DNA of 64,000 nucleotides from Nematostella vectensis (taxonomy: Eukaryota; Cnidaria; Anthozoa; Actiniaria; Edwardsiidae). Shown piece after piece: positions 12,505 through 24,685 of this stretch. Numbering within the stretch: position 1 is the stretch's first letter; every line of letters starts with the position of its first letter. The notes under the pieces are model-generated. The model was given only the letters and a program-made list of their open reading frames with translations. It did no database searches and was not told the DNA's origin. The position numbers and the translations under genes were made by a program. The stretch is from contig NC_064041.1 in assembly GCF_932526225.1 (NCBI RefSeq), positions 11,328,813 through 11,392,812 of the forward strand, in the 5' to 3' direction.

Positions 12505-12815
12505 CATTGTTAGAAGATCAAACTTGGTTGTCCTGTCCATGTGGGCGAGGGGGGTGCACTGGCGATCTCACGTGACGGACAGCATAGATGACGTCATCAA
12601 AACAAAAATAAATAAATATTATATCACTGAGACAGCCCTTAGGATACCAAACTTGGTTGACGTGTCCATGGTGGCAAGGGATGTGTACTGGCGATCTCAC
12701 GTGACGTGAAGTCATCGATGACGTTATCAAAACAAAAAAAACCTATATCATCTCACTAAAACAGTCCTAGGGACCAAACTTGGTTGACGTGTCCATGGTG
12801 GCAGTCCGTTTTTGC
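12505..12815. repeat. Tandem repeat of about 130-bp units
   Basis: Two full copies and one partial copy of a unit containing CCAAACTTGGTTGACGTGTCC, then CTGGCGATCTCACGTGACG, then a GACGT-ATCAAAACAAA tail. Copies are about 85-90 percent alike by eye. The repeat lies inside the 12.2-13.9 kb element. Confidence 0.75.
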
Positions 12816-12914
12816 GCTCGCCCCAGGAACCACGCGGTTTATAATACAAGATGGCACGAGATCACCGAACGGAGGGGTTTTTCGCAATAACACCGAGTAC
12901 CGCCTGCAAGCAGG
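12795..12914. mobile_element. Half copy of the MITE found whole at 35.8 kb
   Basis: Sequence from CCAGGAACCACGCGG through ATAATACAAGATGGC to CGCCTGCAAGCAGGC matches the right half of the element at 35803-36031 and is likewise followed by TA. The left half is missing, so this is a truncated copy nested in the 12.2-13.9 kb element. Confidence 0.75.
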
Positions 12915-13003
12915 CTACTAAAAGATATGCGCCGAACGGTATTTTGATGATGTCATCGCTAGAGCCCCTCTCCCCCCAGAGTAGGAAAAGTTGCTGTCCA
13001 AAA

Positions 13004-13098
13004 AGCACAAAAGTTGCTGAAATATTAAAAAGTTGCCACCAAAATTTTCAAAAGTTGCTGAAATATTAAAAAATTGCCACCAAAATTTTCAAAAGTTG
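13004..13098. repeat. 41-bp tandem duplication (AAAAGTTGCTGAAATATTAA)
   Basis: Two and a bit copies of a 41-bp unit alternate AAAAGTTGCTGAAATATT with GCCACCAAAATTTTC. Related AAAGTTGCC fragments recur at 13620-13710. Confidence 0.75.
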
Positions 13099-13922
13099 AA
13101 AATTTTGACGAGTCGTTTTGACGTTTTGTTCTAGATTAATACTCAAAATAGATTTTTTTAATTTCCATTAAATATCTTCCTTATATATTCTTAAAATAAT
13201 CAAAGCAGATAAAGAAAACTTTTTAAAATGTTTAAAGTTCAGATAGTTTGTTGTAATCAATGTATATTTTTTTAGAAACACAACATATATAAAAATATCC
13301 TAATCCACCCCGTTTTATGATACTTTAAACAGCAATTAAGTTTACTTTTTTCATTGTTGTACCTCGAGGTATTCCTTAAGGCATTGTATTGTTGATCATT
13401 TCTGCATTCTTCAGAAAGCTGATTGTTGTAGCAAATAAGTAACCGTTGGAATTTAGCGCCCGTTAGATAGATAGCTGCTGTCCAGTTTGCGTTGGCGCGT
13501 ACCGATATAAATCCAGTTTCAATTATATTTGTATTTATCAGTTAAATATCCTTAGTTTCGACCACTTATAATAAAAATTCTTTCAATAAAGATCTTTTTG
13601 GTGTTTGGTTTCCATTTGGTGCTTAAAAGTTGCCAAGGAAAGCAAAAGTTGCCCTAAGTTGCTGGCACTTAAAAAAGTTTCTCGAAACTCTAAAAGTTGC
13701 TAAAAAGTTTCCAACCATGCCAACCCTCGAGTTACCTTACAACCAGCGACGTTGTTACAAATCCGGTTGATTTTTGTTACAAATCTGGTAGACAGCTTGT
13801 TACATATCCGGTTTATTTTTGTTGCAAATCCGGTTGTTATTACATATCTGGTTAATTGTTGTTACAAATCCGGTTGTTGTTAAATATCCCGTTGATTGTT
13901 ACAAATCCGGGTGATACACATG

Positions 13923-15600
13923 TTACATGACTGTTGTTTCCGATCTCGAAAAAAAAAAAAAACAATTTAATCAATAAAAATAGTTAAATCATAGGAAATA
14001 GTTTCTGCTTTCTCTGCAATGAAGGATTGATTTTCAAAAATCATTTTGTACTGGAACTAAGATGATTTTTGATAGTAAAAATGTAAAACTTCTATCAAGG
14101 CTTTATTTTGAAAAGCAAGGAAACACGAATCTGAAATTTTCTCTCATAACAAAGCTCTGTTGTACGGAAATGTTTTGAAAAATAAAATGCATGTAAATGT
14201 GTATGTGGTTACCATTTTTGAGCTTGCTCTGTCGGATGGCGGCTGGTGCCTAATTTGAGCGTGAAAGCGAGGCTGTTTTAGCCTACCTGTATGCTTTGAT
14301 ACAGTCTGGAACAGATGCTCATTTGCATGAGCCACTGTCCGGTGTCCTAGATTCCATGCGACGCCATTTTAAGTCATCGTTTCACAGGGATGAGATAACT
14401 TATCAAGCTTTCTACCTAGCTCAATGATAATAAACCCAAGCCTGTACTTGAGCACAACTTTGAAACATTTCAAATTTAAGCGTGAGCTACTACTTTTCTA
14501 GCCGAATTCTTTCACATTTTCTGCAAAAAGCGCACTAAGAATATTGATATGGTGGAAGAGAGCTTCGAGGGGAAATGCGACTTTAACAATGCATTTCGGG
14601 CTGTTTTACTCGAAGTTTCCAAGCTGATCGGCAAACTGTGTAAATAATTCACATTAACATGATCATTTCTTAGAAATTTTGAAGATCGGACGTATTTGGT
14701 TCTTTCCTTCACTAAAATGTATAGCATATTGTTCACAACAACACAACAATTTTAATGGCGCATTATACCTTTCTGGTCGCTTAAGGTGGCCCGCGTCAAG
14801 TCAAAAGGACTGCTTTCCCAAAAAAAATCACACATTTTCAAACCGCTCCCATATAATCATTATTTACGTGATTTCTCTAATTCTTTCAAATTCTTATGAA
14901 AGGAACATCCTAGACTCGGAGATTTTTGCAGTGCTAGGTTAAATCCAAACCGATTGCGGAATAAAAGAGTTTAATCGAAGGTCAAAGTTTGGAAAAAAAC
15001 GACTGATGTACAAAATCGAAATCGAGACTCCCCTAAAATATGATGTAATTACTAAATCGAGCTTCAAGGATCACCCCTGTGAAATATAACGATATTCGGT
15101 TGGGCCGATGTTGCTCTAAATCGACTATAAAAATCTAAACATCTCGAGATGGACGTCTTGAAGAATGAACTCACATATTTAATATTAAGGCATGTTCTAA
15201 GTTTTAAGGCAATTTTATTGACAACATTTCACAAAAAAAAAACGCTTTACTCGTCCCCTCTCAGATCAGCCGAATTCCGAGCTACGAACAAGCAACCATC
15301 GCCTGGGCTACCTGTGCTCCTTCCCAGCGCGTTCAAGCGTAACTAACCGTTCAACGGCGTCGGTCAAGGATGCTTGTGGCTACTTTTTCGTTTTAAAATA
15401 CGGCTAGCGGCAAGGGAAAATAGTTTAGCTCGGTTGTTTTGACACATATCGAATGTAAGTGTACCCTAGCATAGGTCTGCGAGATAAAAATATGTTGTTT
15501 CTTGTTTTTTCCTCTCGAATTTCGACGGTATTTGAGTGCTACGTCCTTTCGCCTTCAATAGTTAAGACAAAACAGCAAACGCCGCTGTGACAGCACTACT
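13923..15600. other. Intergenic stretch without recognisable gene
   Basis: I see short unrelated frames only and no family resemblance. An A-run with AATCAATAAA at about 13950-13980 could serve as a polyadenylation site for transcripts coming from cofilin. The stretch ends at the start of the Gypsy-like retrotransposon body. Confidence 0.35.
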
Positions 15601-15611
15601 CACCCTCAATC

Positions 15612-18600
15612 ATGGCTGCGACTCACAGAGCAGCACCGAAGCAGTGGAGCCTGTCTAAGAACGAAACCATTACTAGTTTCGAGAACTGTAAGCAGAACTT
15701 GCTCTACACCTTGTCACTCGAGGCGAACTTTTCACCTTATTAAGCCGATGCCTGTACTTGGAAAAAGAAAACAAAGAGTCAACCCCTCCGTGGCTTCACC
15801 AATGACGGTGAAAGTGTCCCAGAAGCCAAGCACAACAGAAGGTAAACTTCTTAGGGCTCATGTTAGGGCAAATCGCCAATTACTGTCCTATCATCTCAAG
15901 GAGCACTTTGGTCAAGAGTTCAACTTCCCTCGAGTTTATCTGGCAAGCTATTCGCCAGCATTTTGGTTTTTAAGTAACGGGGGCCCATTTTATAGACTTT
16001 GTTGACATTTACCTCGAACCAGACGAGCGCCCAGAAGATTTATTCCAAAGGTTATTGGCCTTCGCTGAGGATTCCCTACTCACAGCCAACAACCTCAGCC
16101 ATCATGGAGAGAAAGTCACCGAGGACGAAGAGCTTTCTCCGACCCTTGAAAATTTCATAGTGCTGACGTGGTTGAAGCTCATCCATCCGTCCCTGCCTCG
16201 TCTTGTAAAACAAAGGTATGGCACTGAGCTACGATCTCGGGCTCTTGCATCAATCAAGACAGAAATCTTCCAGGCGTTGAGTTCTCTGCTAGAGGAAATC
16301 CGCCCGTCTGATGATGCCAAGATATTACGTTCAGCCGTCAACAAAAAAAACATCAATGGAAACCTACACCAAGCTTCAAGACCACGCCCAGAAAGCCCCG
16401 TCCCTTAATGTGTGCCCGCTTTGCTCCAAAGCTAAACGGTCAAATACGCTACATTTCCTAAGTGAATGTAAATTTCTCCAAGAGAGCGATCGGCGCTACA
16501 TGGTCAAAGCAAGACAAATTGTTGACATCCTCGATGATGACCTAGAGACAGACGCCCAACCACCATCACCCGACTCAGCCGATGCCCATGAGGTCACTTC
16601 GCACGATGTAGTCGCATTTAGTATACAAACTCGCCAGTCACCATATTTCGATGTATTTTCTGACCACCTCACCGTACGAGTAACCGTTGACAGCGGCGCG
16701 AGGGGTAACATGATCAGACACTCCACCGCCAAGCGCCTTTGTTCGACAATCACGACCAGCTCTCAGTCCGTTAGTCAGGCCGACGGCTCATCCCAACTAC
16801 ACCTGGTTGGTGAAACTCGCCTCTGTTTCACCCGCGCAGACAAGACTTTCTCGTTTGAAGACCTCGTCATAGAAGACCTAGATGTAGAGGTACTAGCAGG
16901 CACGCCATTTATGGAGAAGAATGACGTAGCGGTGCGCCCTGCAAAACGACAGGTTATCGTTGGAGACAATACTGTGTACAGCTATGGAGCCCCTCACGCG
17001 ACCAGCACCTCGACTACAGCACGGCGGGCAGTGGTCCTGCGTGCACCTGCTCGTGACGCAACAGTTTGGCGAGGAGAATATCTGGAGGTTACACTTCCCG
17101 ACGACGCACCTGCGGATGCCGAGTACGCCCTTGAGCCCAGAATGGACGCGCCCAGCACCCGTCAAGTAAAGCTATCTACGATGTGGCCACCGCCTGGCAT
17201 CGTCACAAGCATAGCCGGAAAGATACGCATCGGGACCGCGCTCACTCAAGCGCAACGAGCATTTCTGTCAAGTGCGCCGAGTGTTTGAGCCACCGAACGA
17301 CACAACTAATAGTCCAACTCGCACTATCCCTACAGACAGGTTGTATTCAACAAACGTTTCTCTGGATCCGGACACTTTGTTACCCCCAGGTAAGAGAGCT
17401 AAGTTTAGTGCCCTCCACCAAGAATACTACCAAGTGTTTAACCCTAATATGGAAGGGTACAACGGCGAAGTGGGTCCCTTCGAAGCCAGGGTAAACATGG
17501 GAACAGTCGAGCCTCCCCAACGAAAGGGACGCCTTCCCCAGTATGCGCGTGACAAGATACTCGAGTTACAAAACAATTTCGACGAGTTAGAAAGCCAAGG
17601 TGTCGTTAAACGCCCAGAAGACATAGGTATATCGGTAGAATACCTTAATTCCTCGTCCGCAAGCCAAATGGGGGCTCACGCCTCGTAACAGGATTTGCTG
17701 ATGTTGAAAGATATAGCAAGCCCCAACCATCGTTGATGCCTAATGTCGATTCTACCTTACGCAACATCGCCCAGTGGAAACACCTCATCGCGACTGACCT
17801 TACCAGCGCATTCTATCAGATCCCACTGTCGAGGGACTCTATGAAGTACTGCGTTGTTGCCACACCGTTTCGCGGTGTCCGGGTTTACACTCGCTTGCGC
17901 CATGGGAATGCCTGGCTCCGAAACCGCATTGGAAGAGCTTATGTGCCGCGTACTCGGAGACCTCCTCGCTGAAGGCGTTGTCATCAAGCTCGCCGATGAT
18001 CTGTACTGTGGTGGAAATACCCCCCACGAACTTTACAATAACTGGAAAAAACCCTCCAGGCTCTTTTCAAGTGTAATCTTCGCCTATCCGCGTCAAAGAC
18101 CGTCGTCAATCTCAAGACCACCACGATTCTCGGTTGGATCTGGAGTGCAGGTACCCTGAAGGCTAGTCCACACCGTGTCGCCACACTGTGGGACGAATGC
18201 GCTCCTTTATTGGTGCATACAAGGTCCTTTCACGCGTCGTACCTCAGTGTTTAACGTTCCTGTCTCCCTTGGACGAAGTCGTTGCTGGCCGTGAGTCAAA
18301 CGACAACATCCAGTGGTCCGACGACCTCCATACAGCCTTCGAAAACGCCCAAAAGGCTCTATCTTCTACCCGTGTCATCACCCAACCGAGACCTGACGAC
18401 TACCTATGGATCGTTACAGATGGAGCTCTCCGCGACCCAGGAATCAGCGCCACGCTTTACATTACACGCAATGGTAATCTACACCTCGCCGGGTTCTTTA
18501 GTGCAAAGCTGAAAGGATGTCAATCTTCCTGGTTACCATGTGAAATCGAAACACTATCCAATCGCTTCCGCTCCTAGGCACTTCAGTCCTTATTTGATAC

Positions 18601-19633
18601 AGTCTCACCACCACGCATCCATCCTGACTGACAGCAAGCCATGTGTCCAGGCATACGAGAAATTATGCCGCGGCAAATTCTCTATAAGCCCACGAGTGCC
18701 TACTTTCCTGTCCGCAGTCAGTCAATACTAGGCCTCGGTCAGACACGTGTCAGGGTCATCCATCCTACCCTCTGACTTCGCCAGTCGAAATGCTCCACCA
18801 TGTGAACATAAAACCTGTCAAATCTGCTCGTTTGCCAAAAACCTAGGAGACTCGGTTGTCAAGCAATCATCAGTCCAAGACATCATCGACGGCGACACAC
18901 GAATCCCTTTTACAAGTCGACCAGCTTGGCACGGCGCGATACAGGGAGAGTGTCCAGATCCACGAAGAACTTACGCTCATTTCAAGCAATGCACTCGACC
19001 CTCCAAGAAGCTCACCAATATCAGGGACGTCAAAAGATATCTTAACGTCGCTACTATCGCCAAGGATGGCTTAGTCGTCGTAAAGCGCGACGTTCCTTTG
19101 TCACCAAGCCGGGAGTGTATTATCGTCCCACGCCGTGTTCTGGACGGACTTCTTACGGCCCTCCATGTCCAGCTCTAACACCCTTCAAGCAATCAACTCA
19201 AAATGGCTACGAAGCGGTATCTGTTTGCACTAGATCTCGAGAAGGCCATCGATCGCGTGACAAAAAGCTGCCACCATTGTGCTTCACTTCATCAAAGTCC
19301 CAAGGCGCGTATCGAACAGTCCACATGTAAACGGAAGCTTCTGCAATGTCAGAAAATTCATTGGTTCCCAACTGCGTTTTACGTCCTACAGAGTGAAGAG
19401 GACAGAGTGCTACAAAGTCCCATCCGAAGTTGCTCACAGACCATCGACAACAGCGTATGACTGTGACTCGTCCGCAGACGAAGAAGACACCCATTACGAA
19501 GAAGCTACCGCCAGCACCATCACCTGACATACCGTTAGCGATGGCTGCGCCACCCTCCCAAGACGTATCATTCCCACTGGCGTTGGAACTCAGAGTGAAA
19601 CTGTTTTTTAGAAAATTATGGAAAGCCATGTAA
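15612..19633 (+). pseudogene. Gypsy-like LTR retrotransposon body (gag-pol), decayed
   Basis: Read in several frames, plus-strand segments follow the gag-pol order of Gypsy/Ty3 elements. Gag begins near 15612 ([18 protein letters not shown]). A retropepsin has DSGA at about 16691. Reverse transcriptase pieces include [14 protein letters not shown] (about 17790) and the catalytic VIKLADDLY (about 17985). RNase H carries WIVTDGAL (about 18410), and an H2C2 integrase zinc-binding remnant lies at 19090-19280. The integrase core after it appears largely deleted. Many frameshifts, stops and a missing start make it inactive. I did not find flanking LTRs or a primer-binding site. It lies in the gap between cofilin and the SBF-like transporter. 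Confidence 0.85.
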
Positions 19634-20973
19634 CAAATTACAGACTCAGATGCTGGTTTGTGCAGGCGTTTTATTTTCTGGCTAAAACCAATAACCATGC
19701 AGTATATTCCTTTGATGCAGAGCTAGCTCCCAAATAAGGTCTTAAATTATATAAAAAAAAATATTTGAAAAAAAATAACTATAACGAACCAAGATAAAAC
19801 ATAAACTAGAAAACACTTTGGGGATAAGGCCTAAAGCTGAGAACCTCCTAGAAATGCCTCTGGACATTGGTCAGAAGAGCGACCCTATTGCCTTGGGCTG
19901 TATCACAAAATGTTTGACCACATTACGGGACCGGCGATCTCGTCCTAGTGCGCTGGCCTCCCATGTATTTAGGATCCTGGTATCCAACGCAGTTATGTAG
20001 TTCTTTTTGTCTGTGTTCTTTTGGTCTTTTCGGATTAGAGACACTAAACAGAGATCCAATAATTCACTACATTCTAAAAATCCAAAACCAGAGGACACAA
20101 AGGAACCATACTTGACAGCACTTTGTAGTAGCTACAACCCACAGCGCCAGTGTTTACATGGGATGCGGTAATAAAAGTCATGCTCTGTTGTGCCTTTCTT
20201 GGAATATGCAATGCAGCTCAATGGTGATATTTCCCACGTCAATAGTTTGCAGATTTTAACTCTTTAAAACCGAATGGATTGAAAATTATAAAATACAACA
20301 TTTCATTTGTTTCTTTCAAATTGGGTACCCTATGGTACCAAAAAAAACCATTCCCAAGCTCTATTTTTATGTTAGCAGATATTTCACTAAATTTTAATTA
20401 GATGGACCTTGATACAAGAATGTAATGATGTTTGGCTTACTTTTTCTAAATCTTAGTTCAGTTAAACAATTATTTTCGACGTGGGTACCCTGTGGTTTTT
20501 AACTGTACTAAACAACAACGCCTTACGGCCACACCCAGAGCTTTTTGAAGAAAACATATATTTTTGGAATCACTATGGAAAGGGCTTTCGGATGATATAT
20601 GTCTCCCAAATCAAAAGGGTTTCACTTTCTGGCCCACGGACTACATAGTCACATAACCTACTTATATAAATCTGTTCACACGCTGATGATAAAACTATCT
20701 TACCCAGGACCAAACATTTTAAATATTTCGTCACGTGGGGCTCGAGCAAACTAAGATTGCGTGATCAGTGACTAAAGTCACAGCGACCGACCGGCAACCA
20801 AAAGTTACTCGAGAGTAATCTGTGCATTTATTTTAATTTAGAACTCTTATCTATATACAGAATTTGTTCAATCACTGAAGTACTGATATTACTTCTCAAC
20901 TTATTTGTGGTACAGTAAATCGTATGACTCCAAGCTCCACAACACCGCATTGAAAAAGAGTTCAAACTTCAAG
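19634..20973. other. Intergenic stretch before the SBF-like gene
   Basis: No coding exon is recognised. The last hundred bases before 20974 are presumably promoter and 5' UTR of the transporter; no core promoter element stands out. Confidence 0.35.
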
Positions 20974-23900
20974 ATGGCGGACTCTATAGAAAACAATGAT
21001 CAGCTTCTTCGAACAAATAATTCACAGCCTGACGTCCCAAATAGACCAACACGTTTCCAAAGAATCCGGCAACTTGCGTTGAAGAACTTTTTGCCATTAG
21101 GACTCGTATTTCTTGTAGGATTTGGTATTTTAGTTCCGGCGCCCGGTGTGTTCTTGAGCGAATTCCCAACACACTATATTTGCATCGTGGGAATATTTTT
21201 ACATAGCGGACTCAAGCTTCGTACAGGCGAGATCAGGGACACTATAAGAGCTTATAAGGCTTTAATATATCAGATCCTTGTAATAATGCTATTAACACCC
21301 ATAATTGGAGTCAAACTAACTGAGCTTTTGCCGTTTGGACGTGAGGCCCTATTGTCATCAAGATCATCATCAACAAATGATGGCATCAACAGAACAAGTA
21401 AGATGGGCATGAATGAAAGTGGAAGAACAAGCCAGAAGAATGCTGTTCTTGGGCCGGCTGAGTTTAAAACGGGAATAGAACTGTATCTAATTGTCCCTTG
21501 CACCATCTCGGCAGGGGTTGTCCTGGTGAGTGTACACTGTAAGGTTTATTAGGCCCCTCCCCCCTGTCTTATAAACCACAATTTTAAAATAAGCCCATCT
21601 TTATTAATCCCCCTCCATTCTCCCAAATGTAACCAGTGAAACACAGCTCTTTGCATTGGTCATCTGGGTCAGAGGTACTTCATGATTTGTAAGGTTCACA
21701 GAATGTTAGTATACCAAGTGAGATTAAACAGGTTTTGACAGTGCCACAATATTTGATCTGGAGGCTGGGCAAACTGAGAAAAGCTTTTTTTAAGTGCCCT
21801 GAAAATAGACAAGATAGAGCACCAGAAACACCCTGATTTGTGCACATTTTATTAATAAAACTGCCTTCTTATTTATTTTTTTGTGAGTCAGAAAACCAAA
21901 TGTAACAAAAAATAAATCTCCCCCTGCACTTTTGTCATTGAGCCCCCCCCCCCCCCCTTTAGCAAAAAGCTAGATCCGCCCTTGAAGACAGTGAAACCTA
22001 CACATAACAGACTGCCATTAAGTGGACACTTCATAACAAACACATTTTTCCACATAAGGTTTCACAAGCTGGGGGAAACGCCACCTTGGCTCTTGTTACA
22101 ACAATCGTCTGCAATCTTATGGCAGTGTTCACGTTACCCGTGACGATGAAGTGGCTAATGTCTTTCGAAGGTGTGAAGCTTGATGCCATTAATCTTCTGG
22201 TCAAACTCCTTCTCACAGTACTCCTACCTCTTGTGGTGAGTAATAGATGAATGTGGTAATGTTAGGTTCTTAACTATTATTAAAATAACCATCTAGACCC
22301 CTTAGTCTTACACTTGTTTTCCCAACTGCTTGAGTAGCAGATAAATGTTGTAATGTTAGGTTCTTATCTAATATCATAATAACCATCTAAACCAGCGGAG
22401 TAGCCAGGATGGGCAAAAAAAATTAAATTTTTTGCTGCTAGAAGGGGGGGCCCAGGCCCCTGTAAACCCCTCAGTCTTACACTTTTTTCGGAGTGGTACC
22501 TTCCTCCACAGACCCTTAGGTATCTCCTTGAGTGGTACCTTCCTCCACAGAACCTTAGGTATCTCCTTGTTTCCTTGAGTGGTACCTTCCTCCACAGAAC
22601 CTTAGGTATCTCCTTGAGTGGTACCTTCCTCCACAGAGCCTTAGGTATCTCCTTGAGTGGTACCTTCCTCCACAGAACCTTAGGTATCCCCTTGAGTGGT
22701 ACCTTCCTCCACAGAACCTTAGGTATCTCCTTGAGTGGTACCTTCCTCCACAGAACCTTAGGTATCTCCTTGAGTGGTACCTTCCTCCACAGACCCTTAG
22801 GTATCTCCTTGAGTGGTACCTTCCTCCACAGAACCTTAGGTATCTCCTTGAGTGGTACCTTCCTCCACAGAACCTTAGGTATCTCCTTGTTTCCTTGAGT
22901 GGTACCTTCCTCCACAGAACCTTAGGTATCTCCTTGAGTGGTACCTTCCTCCACAGAACCTTAGGTATCTCCTTGTTTCCTTGAGTGGTACCTTCCTCCA
23001 CAGAGCCTTAGGTATCTCCTTGAGTGGTACCTTCCTCCACAGAACCTTAGGTATCTCCTTGAGTGGTACCTTCCTCCACAGACCCTTAGGTATCTCCTTG
23101 TCTCCTTGAGTGGTACCTTCCTCCACAGAACCTTAGGTATCTCCTTGAGTGGTACCTTCCTCCACAGAACCTTTGGTATCTCCTTGTTTCCTTTGTTTAT
23201 GACAAATATATGTTTATGACCCAGATGGATGCCAAAAAAGCTGGTTGCTATAGGCACACATACTCATCAACTGCCAAATTTGGTCTTTACTTAATAAAGA
23301 ATCGCCATATCTCAGACTTTTTGCGCATATTTATGGCTGTTCACCTCTATCAGCGATTGAAGTCTCTATTGCTAGGATGATAAATTTGAGGCTGAAAGAG
23401 ATTCTCTGACCCCCCCCCCCAAAAAAATCTTAGGCTTTTTTTCTTTAATGTTTACAATGCCACTCTAAAGGCCCAATCCAACTCTCTTTACACAGGGTCT
23501 AACAATGCATTATCAATTTGTACAGGTTGGCAAAGGCTTGAGGTATATCCCCAAGGTCAAGTCTTTTGTGAAGAGATTTACCAACTGCTTGAAACTCCTC
23601 AGTGTAGCATTACTGATCATGATTCCTTGGATGAAAGTGAGCAACTCAAGTGACCAGGGAGCATTTAACTCGCTGTACATTCCCTCAGTATTTGCCATCC
23701 TGACATGGGGTGTCGGCCTGCATGTCGTCTTCATGGGGTTTAACCTTGTGGTGTCGCTTGTACTCAAGTTTGACCCTCCCACATGTAAATGTATTGTCAT
23801 ACTTGCGAGTCAGAAATCTCTAGTTGTCATGGTAACTGTTCTATCTCTGCTGCCATTTTCAAGTGCAGCACAAGGGCTGATGGCACTGCCAGCGATTATA

Positions 23901-24062
23901 ATCCACTTGGGGGTATTAGTGTTAGATGCTTTTGTAGTCACATGGTGGCACAATAGAGATGAAAGGAGGAAGAAAGAGCAGAACGATATTGTCTTAGAGA
24001 CTTTAGAACAGAAAGAGGAGCCATTAGATCAACAGGCTGTATTGTACGAGTCACACTTGTGA
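20974..24062 (+). CDS. SBF-like transporter (SLC10A7-related)
   Basis: Three coding exons, 20974-21525, 22059-22235 and 23526-24062, all joined in phase 0, give 421 residues. The start MADSIEN has a good context (AAGATGG). About eight to ten hydrophobic helices are visible. The family signature around the first splice is ISAGVVL then SQAGGNATLALV, matching the GGN-containing helix of sodium/bile-acid symporter folds. The late motif LASQKSLVVMV also fits the SBF-like family (PF13593), which includes animal SLC10A7, yeast RCH1 and relatives of plant plastid BASS proteins. The second half looks closer to the plant/bacterial branch than to human SLC10A7. Substrate is unknown; SLC10A7 is linked to calcium handling and Golgi glycosylation. 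A hydrophilic Ser-rich insertion at about residues 127-160 is unusual. An AATAAA lies at 24356. The gene converges on RPL28. Confidence 0.82.
22488..23190. repeat. 39-bp minisatellite in SBF-like gene intron 2, 17 copies
   Basis: Seventeen units start with GAGTGGTACCTTCCTCCACA and end ACCTTAGGTATCTCCTT. Most are spaced 39 bp; four units carry an extra 8 bp (GTTTCCTT or GTCTCCTT), giving 47 bp. Substitutions are few (AGAACC, AGACCC, AGAGCC). The 39-bp period leaves one frame open on each strand, so the frames here are not genes. Every unit contains a polypyrimidine-CAG that resembles a 3' splice site, followed by AGGTATCT resembling a 5' splice site. Confidence 0.97.
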
Positions 24063-24685
24063 ACGCTGGTTTAGACAGTATGATTCAGTTACATGCAAAA
24101 CTTCTACAACTTGAGTTATAGAATTTAAATCAGCCTACAACTCTGCTACGATGCTTGACTATGAAAGTTGTAGCCTGTAATTCAAGGCTAGGACAGGTCG
24201 AATACGACTAAATTGTGCTGTTTAAATTGGCCTTAACGGGTCAAGTTATGCGATTAGATTGTTTTCTAAGCCTGGCTAAACAATGTCAGATAAATTTACA
24301 TGGATATAATAGTCTTTTGATTACATCCAAGGCATAATTTGAAACATCGAAACAAAATAAAAAATTTTGCCTATTTGGAAACTTGGAAACAAATTTTGTG
24401 TGGCACCCCACCCTTCCAAAGTTTACTTCAGAGTTACACCAATCCCCCAGTGTGTTCTGCGATCACACCTATCCCCTAGAGACAAAAACAAGTTCCCTCC
24501 CCCAACCTCTTAGATGTACCAACAAGTTTTCACTGTATTGGAACTAGAATAAGGTCTGAACCCTGACCCAAAGAGGGTAGGTTAACACTCCCCCCCTCCA
24601 ACAACAAAAATAATAATAAATTTATGAATAACAACCACAGTAACAACAATTAGCTGTTTATTGCTTTAGAGAATTCAGTAACATT

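Larger units (their letters stand above)
12211..13917. mobile_element. Non-autonomous DNA element with opposed motif arrays
   Basis: The left end holds seven copies of a motif like ACCGGATTTGTAACAA at 12218-12366; the right end holds eight copies in the opposite orientation at 13752-13911. The outermost bases form short inverted repeats (GTATCACCCGGATTTGTAAC). A 5-bp ACATG stands on both sides (12206-12210 and 13918-13922), a plausible target-site duplication. The 1.7-kb body encodes no recognisable protein; it carries a 130-bp tandem repeat, half of a MITE and AAAAGTTGC-rich repeats. It lies 60 bases after the cofilin stop codon. I infer that the arrays are binding sites for a transposase supplied elsewhere. 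Confidence 0.6.

Noticed and set aside
22364-23257. Overlapping frames of WRKVPLKEIPK- and CGGRYHSRRYLRF-type repeats
   Set aside because: Products of the 39-bp minisatellite with 8-bp insertions, not genes.
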